A DNA stretch of 42,807 nucleotides from assembly GCA_964356195.1 (NCBI GenBank), contig CAYHGP010000006.1, positions 1 through 42,807 on the forward strand, in the 5' to 3' direction. Of the stretch, positions 39,998 to 42,807 are shown one piece after another; the stretch's first letter is position 1; each line of letters starts with the position of its first letter. Below the pieces are notes generated by a model. The model was not told where the DNA came from and did no database searches. It saw only the letters and a list, made by a program, of their open reading frames with translations. A program made the position numbers and the translations under genes. Source of the DNA: 2-02-FULL-48-14 sp964356195 (lineage in GTDB: Bacteria > Patescibacteriota > Gracilibacteria > UBA1369 > 2-02-FULL-48-14).

Positions 39998-40681
39998 ATG
40001 TTTTTAATTATTGATAAGCCCAAGGGTTGGACCAGCCACGATGTTGTGGCCAAATTGCGTGGGGTTTTGAAGGAGAAGAAAATCGGACATTTGGGAACGC
40101 TGGATCCTTTGGCGACTGGCGTTTTAGTGGTGGCCGTGGGGCGCGATTCCACGAAACAAATCCAAAACTTTATGAAGCTGGACAAGGAATATGAAGCGGA
40201 AATGGAGCTGGGGAAGGAGTCGGATACTTATGATTCAGAAGGGGTGGTTCGTGAAACCGGTGTGGGTGCATTGGGGGTAATGGAGGCGCAGGTGCTTGCA
40301 GCCATGGAAAAGTTTTGGGGCAAAACTATGCAGATGCCGCCTGCTTTTTCGGCAAAAAAAATTCATGGAAAAAAAGCTTATGAATTGGCTCGAGCGGGTT
40401 TGCCGGTGGAACTCAAGGCGGTGGAAGTGGAAATGCATGGCAGCGATATTCGTGTAGATCTTCCTTTCGTGCGTTTCAAAGTTACGGTGAGCAGCGGAAC
40501 TTATGTTCGTTCGCTGGTTCATGACATCGGAAAAGCCTTGGGCTGCGGGGCGATTCTCACGGCGCTTCGTCGTACCCGAGTGGGCGATTTTAAAATTGAA
40601 GACGCTGAGGATATGAAACTTGAAACTCCAAACCCAAGGAGAGAAGTTCCCATGCCTTCTGCTCAGCACGGAGCGCTCTGA
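39998..40681 (+). CDS. truB: tRNA pseudouridine synthase B
   Basis: Makes pseudouridine-55 in the T-loop of tRNAs. The 227 residues hold the catalytic stretch IGHLGTLDPLATGVLVVAVG (catalytic Asp in GTLDP), IDKPKGWTSHDVV at the start, MPPAFSAKKIHGKKAYELAR, and SSGTYVRSLVHDIGKALGCG. The C-terminal PUA-type extension of longer TruB enzymes is absent. The last 14 or so codons (REVPMPSAQHGAL) fall inside the left arm of a long inverted repeat (40640-40751), so the original C-terminus has been replaced or extended by repeat sequence. Confidence 0.93.
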   Translation: MFLIIDKPKGWTSHDVVAKLRGVLKEKKIGHLGTLDPLATGVLVVAVGRDSTKQIQNFMKLDKEYEAEMELGKESDTYDSEGVVRETGVGALGVMEAQVLAAMEKFWGKTMQMPPAFSAKKIHGKKAYELARAGLPVELKAVEVEMHGSDIRVDLPFVRFKVTVSSGTYVRSLVHDIGKALGCGAILTALRRTRVGDFKIEDAEDMKLETPNPRREVPMPSAQHGAL

Positions 40682-40751
40682 GAAAGTTCATGAACTTTCT
40701 CTCCGCTTCCTTTCACGTTTAGTGCTTCCCAGAAGGCATGGGAACTTCTCT
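40640..40751. repeat. Nested inverted repeat at the 3' end of truB
   Basis: The 22-base left arm (40640-40661) is perfectly complementary to the right arm (40730-40751); imperfect extension continues outward (AACC(C)AAG versus CTTGGTT). The 68-base loop holds a perfect 22-bp palindrome (40680-40701, arms GAGAAAGTTC / GAACTTTCTC) and a CTCAG/CTGAG stem (40662-40682). It resembles a miniature inverted-repeat element or a large bidirectional stem between the convergent truB and alr. No transposase is present and there is no T-run. Confidence 0.8.
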
Positions 40752-40764
40752 TGGTTATGGACTT

Positions 40765-41667
40765 TTAAATTACTACTCTTGGTAACAAGGGAGAGATCCG
40801 AGTGACCACTTCGTAGTTAATAGTGCCGATTTTTTCACCGATTTCTTCTGCCGTGATGCGATTGGAGCCTTGTTCACCGAGCAGCACCACTTCCTCTTCC
40901 GGCTTCACGGTGGCGAGATGGCTGACGTCCACGGTGAACATATTCATGGAAACACGACCCAAAATGGGGCAGCGGGTTCCTTGGATGAGGACTTCTCCTT
41001 TGCTTGAAAGTCCTCGGTCGTAACCGTCGCTGTAACCTTGTGGGATCACGGCGATTTTGGTTGGCTTTGTGGTGATGTGCGTGAGCCCGTAACCGATGGA
41101 GTGGCCGACCGGAAGTGTTTTCACTTGGGCTACGTGGCTCACCCAACGTAAGACAGGTTTAAGCTCAAACGCTTGGTTTGATTTTTTGAGCTCTTCGGAG
41201 GGCCACAGTCCGTANNNNNNNNNNNNNNNNNNNNNNNNNNNNNNNNNNNNNNNNNNNNNNNNNNNNNNNNNNNNNNNNNNNNNNNNNNNNNNNNNNNNNN
41301 NNNNNNNNNNNNNNTGTTTTTTGCCGAGTTTTTTCGCGATTTCATCCAAAATGGGAAGTCGTGCGGTGTCGTAAACGGCCAATATGGAGTCGAGCGTCAC
41401 GGCCTCTTCCAGCTCGTCGGTGAGGACGTAGCCTAAAATGAGTGCGGGCTTTGGGCTGGTTTTTCGAAGGAGGCGGAGTTCTTCCAAGTCGTCGAGCTGA
41501 AAATAATCCGCGTAGGGTTCAAGAATTTCTGTGACCTGTTTTTGTCCGTGACCGTAAGAATTTCCTTTCACCACGGCCGCCATTTTGATGGAAGCTGGAA
41601 GCAGAGAACGAAAGGCCAGAAAATTATGGATCAGGTTCGCCTTCGAGATTTCGAGAAAAGAGAGCAT
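40765..41667 (-). CDS. alr: Alanine racemase, interrupted by an assembly gap
   Basis: A PLP enzyme making D-alanine for peptidoglycan. N-terminal part: LEISKANLIHNF, then MAAVVKGNSYGHGQ with the PLP-binding Lys (usual pattern VVKANAYGHG). C-terminal part: YGLWPSEELK, SIGYGLTHITT (catalytic-Tyr region), VIPQGYSDGYDRGL, GRVSMNMFTVDVS and TINYEVVTRISPLLPRV. The 100 Ns represent 33-34 codons, but in known racemases the two flanks are about 100 residues apart, so the real gap is nearer 300 bases. It is convergent with truB and divergent from the WecA-like gene. Confidence 0.92.
   Translation of the reverse strand: MLSFLEISKANLIHNFLAFRSLLPASIKMAAVVKGNSYGHGQKQVTEILEPYADYFQLDDLEELRLLRKTSPKPALILGYVLTDELEEAVTLDSILAVYDTARLPILDEIAKKLGKKXXXXXXXXXXXXXXXXXXXXXXXXXXXXXXXXXXYGLWPSEELKKSNQAFELKPVLRWVSHVAQVKTLPVGHSIGYGLTHITTKPTKIAVIPQGYSDGYDRGLSSKGEVLIQGTRCPILGRVSMNMFTVDVSHLATVKPEEEVVLLGEQGSNRITAEEIGEKIGTINYEVVTRISPLLPRVVI
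41215..41314. other. Assembly gap of 100 Ns
   Basis: A block of exactly 100 N inside alr, typical of a fixed-size scaffold placeholder. The missing sequence is part of the alanine racemase barrel. Confidence 0.99.
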
Positions 41668-41693
41668 TAAATTTTTTGTATGCTGAGGGTTTT

Positions 41694-41701
41694 ACTATAA
41701 C
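41694..41701. promoter_or_regulatory. Overlapping divergent -10 elements of alr and the WecA-like gene
   Basis: Plus-strand TATAAC (41696-41701) and minus-strand TATAGT (41694-41699) overlap. The plus element lies 9 bases before ATG 41711; the minus element lies 26 bases before the alr ATG at 41667. Confidence 0.45.
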
Positions 41702-41710
41702 ATGGGGGCT

Positions 41711-42757
41711 ATGGGTACCCTATCGATTTTTCTGAGTTCCTTCGCGCTGACCACCGGTTTCTCCATAGCGGTCTCGAAGCTATTCAAGCACTGGAAAATT
41801 TTGGACCGGCCCGAACGCTACGGTCATAAACGTGCTCCGATTCCTTACCCCGGAGGCGTAGCCATTTTTTTCGCTTTTCTTGCGAGCGTTTTTTTGTTTT
41901 TGCCGGTTTTTGAGGGCCAGGCGATTTTAAGTTCCGTTCTAGCGGGTGCGAGTTTGCTTTGTTTTACTTGTTTTTGGGATGACCGCCGTGGGCTCCCTCC
42001 CTTGCTTCGTTTGGGTGTGCATACTTTGGTTGCGATTTTCTTGGTGATAGGCGGGATTGGCATCAGTTCTATTACAAATCCGTTTGGGACCCCGCTGATT
42101 TTGGACTCGATGAATATCCCTTTTTCGTTTGGAGATTTTGCCTTCACTTTCACTGTTTTCGCCGACTTACTCACAATTGCCTGGGTGGTTACCATGATCA
42201 ACGCCTTCAACTGGATTGATGGAGTTCCCGGTATGGCTAGTGCCAGCGCCGCGGTTTCTTCCTTCATTTTGTTGACGCTGAGTTTGCGTCCGGATTTTCA
42301 CGCGGTGGACCAAACTTTGGCGATTACTCTTTCGGCGATTACGCTCGGTCTTTCCCTTGGATTTTTGATCTTTGATTTTCCGAAGCCAAAAATGCTCATG
42401 GGAGATACGGGTTCCATGTTGTTTGGTTTTCTGATTGCGGTGACCGCCATCATTTCGGGGGGGAAAATCGCCACCGCTATTTTAGTGCTTGGCTTCCCTA
42501 TGCTTGATTTTGCCGTGGTTATTGGCCGGCGTGTGCTTAAGGGTCAGTTGCCTTGGCGGGGGGATTTGGGGCACTTCCATCACCGTCTTTTGGCGGCGGG
42601 TCTTAGTGAACGCCAAGTGGTAATTTTGTTCGCCGGTACCGGTGCCAGCTTTGGAGGCCTTTCTTTGCTCTTGCACACGGAAGGAAAGCTCATTGCTTTT
42701 GCAGGCATTGCCCTGGTGATGATTCTTTTGCTCACTTTCCTTTATCGAAAAAAATAG
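41711..42757 (+). CDS. WecA/MraY-family phospho-sugar transferase
   Basis: Transfers a sugar-1-phosphate from UDP-sugar to undecaprenyl phosphate, starting glycan synthesis. About ten hydrophobic helices are seen. Family motifs are present: KRAPIPYPGGVAIF, FWDDRRGLPP (Asp-Asp pair), TMINAFNWIDGVPGM, PKMLMGDTGSMLFGF and the cytoplasmic GDLGHFHHRLL. The HFHH motif points to the WecA/TagO branch (HIHH) rather than MraY. ATG 41702 is possible, but -10 TATAAC ends at 41701, so Met 41711 (348 residues) is preferred. It may feed lipid-linked glycan to the Wzy-like protein at 36000. Confidence 0.9.
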   Translation: MGTLSIFLSSFALTTGFSIAVSKLFKHWKILDRPERYGHKRAPIPYPGGVAIFFAFLASVFLFLPVFEGQAILSSVLAGASLLCFTCFWDDRRGLPPLLRLGVHTLVAIFLVIGGIGISSITNPFGTPLILDSMNIPFSFGDFAFTFTVFADLLTIAWVVTMINAFNWIDGVPGMASASAAVSSFILLTLSLRPDFHAVDQTLAITLSAITLGLSLGFLIFDFPKPKMLMGDTGSMLFGFLIAVTAIISGGKIATAILVLGFPMLDFAVVIGRRVLKGQLPWRGDLGHFHHRLLAAGLSERQVVILFAGTGASFGGLSLLLHTEGKLIAFAGIALVMILLLTFLYRKK

Positions 42758-42760
42758 TTG

Positions 42761-42769
42761 TGCTAAACT
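42761..42769 (+). promoter_or_regulatory. Extended -10 before the gene at the right edge
   Basis: TGCTAAACT is an extended -10 of the kind seen at 6428. A short leader would reach ATG 42792. Confidence 0.4.
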
Positions 42770-42791
42770 CAGTGCGATCTTATTCACGCCT

Positions 42792-42807
42792 ATGAATCAA
42801 TCACGCT
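42792..42807 (+). CDS. Possible start of a gene cut by the window edge
   Basis: ATG followed by four codons (Asn, Gln, Ser, Arg) to the edge, 22 bases after an extended -10. Too little sequence to name it. Confidence 0.3.

Noticed and set aside
40780..40805. An ORF-like plus-strand extension after truB through the inverted repeat
   Set aside because: It reads through palindromic sequence into the antisense of alr and has no start signal or family pattern.
1..42807. Recoded TGA (glycine) as in some Gracilibacteria
   Set aside because: TGA ends gatA, truB, relA, riboflavin kinase and the HAAS gene at normal family lengths.
1..42807. tRNA, rRNA, CRISPR arrays, insertion sequences
   Set aside because: None was recognised by eye: no spaced direct-repeat array, no transposase and no tRNA- or rRNA-like stretch. 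Small or divergent RNAs could be missed without a covariance search.

Overview
The window reads as a piece of a compact bacterial genome of the Candidate Phyla Radiation, most likely of the Peregrinibacteria/Gracilibacteria type. This is inferred from gene content and protein style, not from a marker tree. Supporting signs are gene ends that overlap or abut, a MurE-like ligase lacking domain 1, a stand-alone riboflavin kinase, a TruB with no room for a PUA domain, very large orphan surface-type proteins and many small orphans. TGA is used as a stop by many clear genes (gatA, truB, relA, the HAAS gene), so the recoded Gracilibacteria code does not apply. A run of 100 Ns (41215-41314) shows this is a scaffold, probably from a metagenome. 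No rRNA, tRNA, CRISPR array or insertion sequence was recognised.

Layout. 1-2842: partial mltG and ybaB, an HNH-family remnant, a small orphan, ribosomal protein L25 and a small orphan, with two clear terminators. 2875-7553: a proton-pumping pyrophosphatase and three membrane or envelope proteins. 7562-13373: a bifunctional Rel, a LysE-like exporter, an aquaporin and a tightly overlapping minus-strand run (small membrane protein, archaeal-type FMN adenylyltransferase, ftsX, recO). 13413-16801: a lipoprotein divergent from a PadR/HAAS sensor pair. 16815-18270: an orphan gene with three long homopolymers in and before its start, opposite a Bro-N antirepressor-like gene. 18321-23851: gatC, gatA, an S51 peptidase, two coiled-coil orphans, and a TrmB regulator divergent from glnA.

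23840-35252 is a minus-strand four-gene cluster: a 1736-residue orphan, a 50-residue lipoprotein, a 1685-residue secreted modular protein and holA, separated by 14, 1 and 4 bases. 35319-42807 holds archaeal-type triosephosphate isomerase, an O-antigen-ligase-like protein, a coupled pair of orphans, riboflavin kinase, a short MurE-like ligase, truB, alr (interrupted by the assembly gap) and a WecA/MraY-family transferase.

Themes. Cell-envelope synthesis (mltG, murE-like, alr, wecA-like, wzy-like, ftsX) sits with surface display. Several genes look archaeal (triosephosphate isomerase, RibL-like enzyme, TrmB). FAD synthesis appears split between the RibL-like enzyme and the stand-alone kinase. 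Promoters often have an extended -10 (TGnTAnnnT), and at several genes the -10 lies only 6 to 12 bases before the start codon, which suggests leaderless mRNAs. The strongest unusual signals are the homopolymer-studded promoter at 17308-17339, the giant-protein/lipoprotein operon, and the nested inverted repeat that forms the 3' end of truB.
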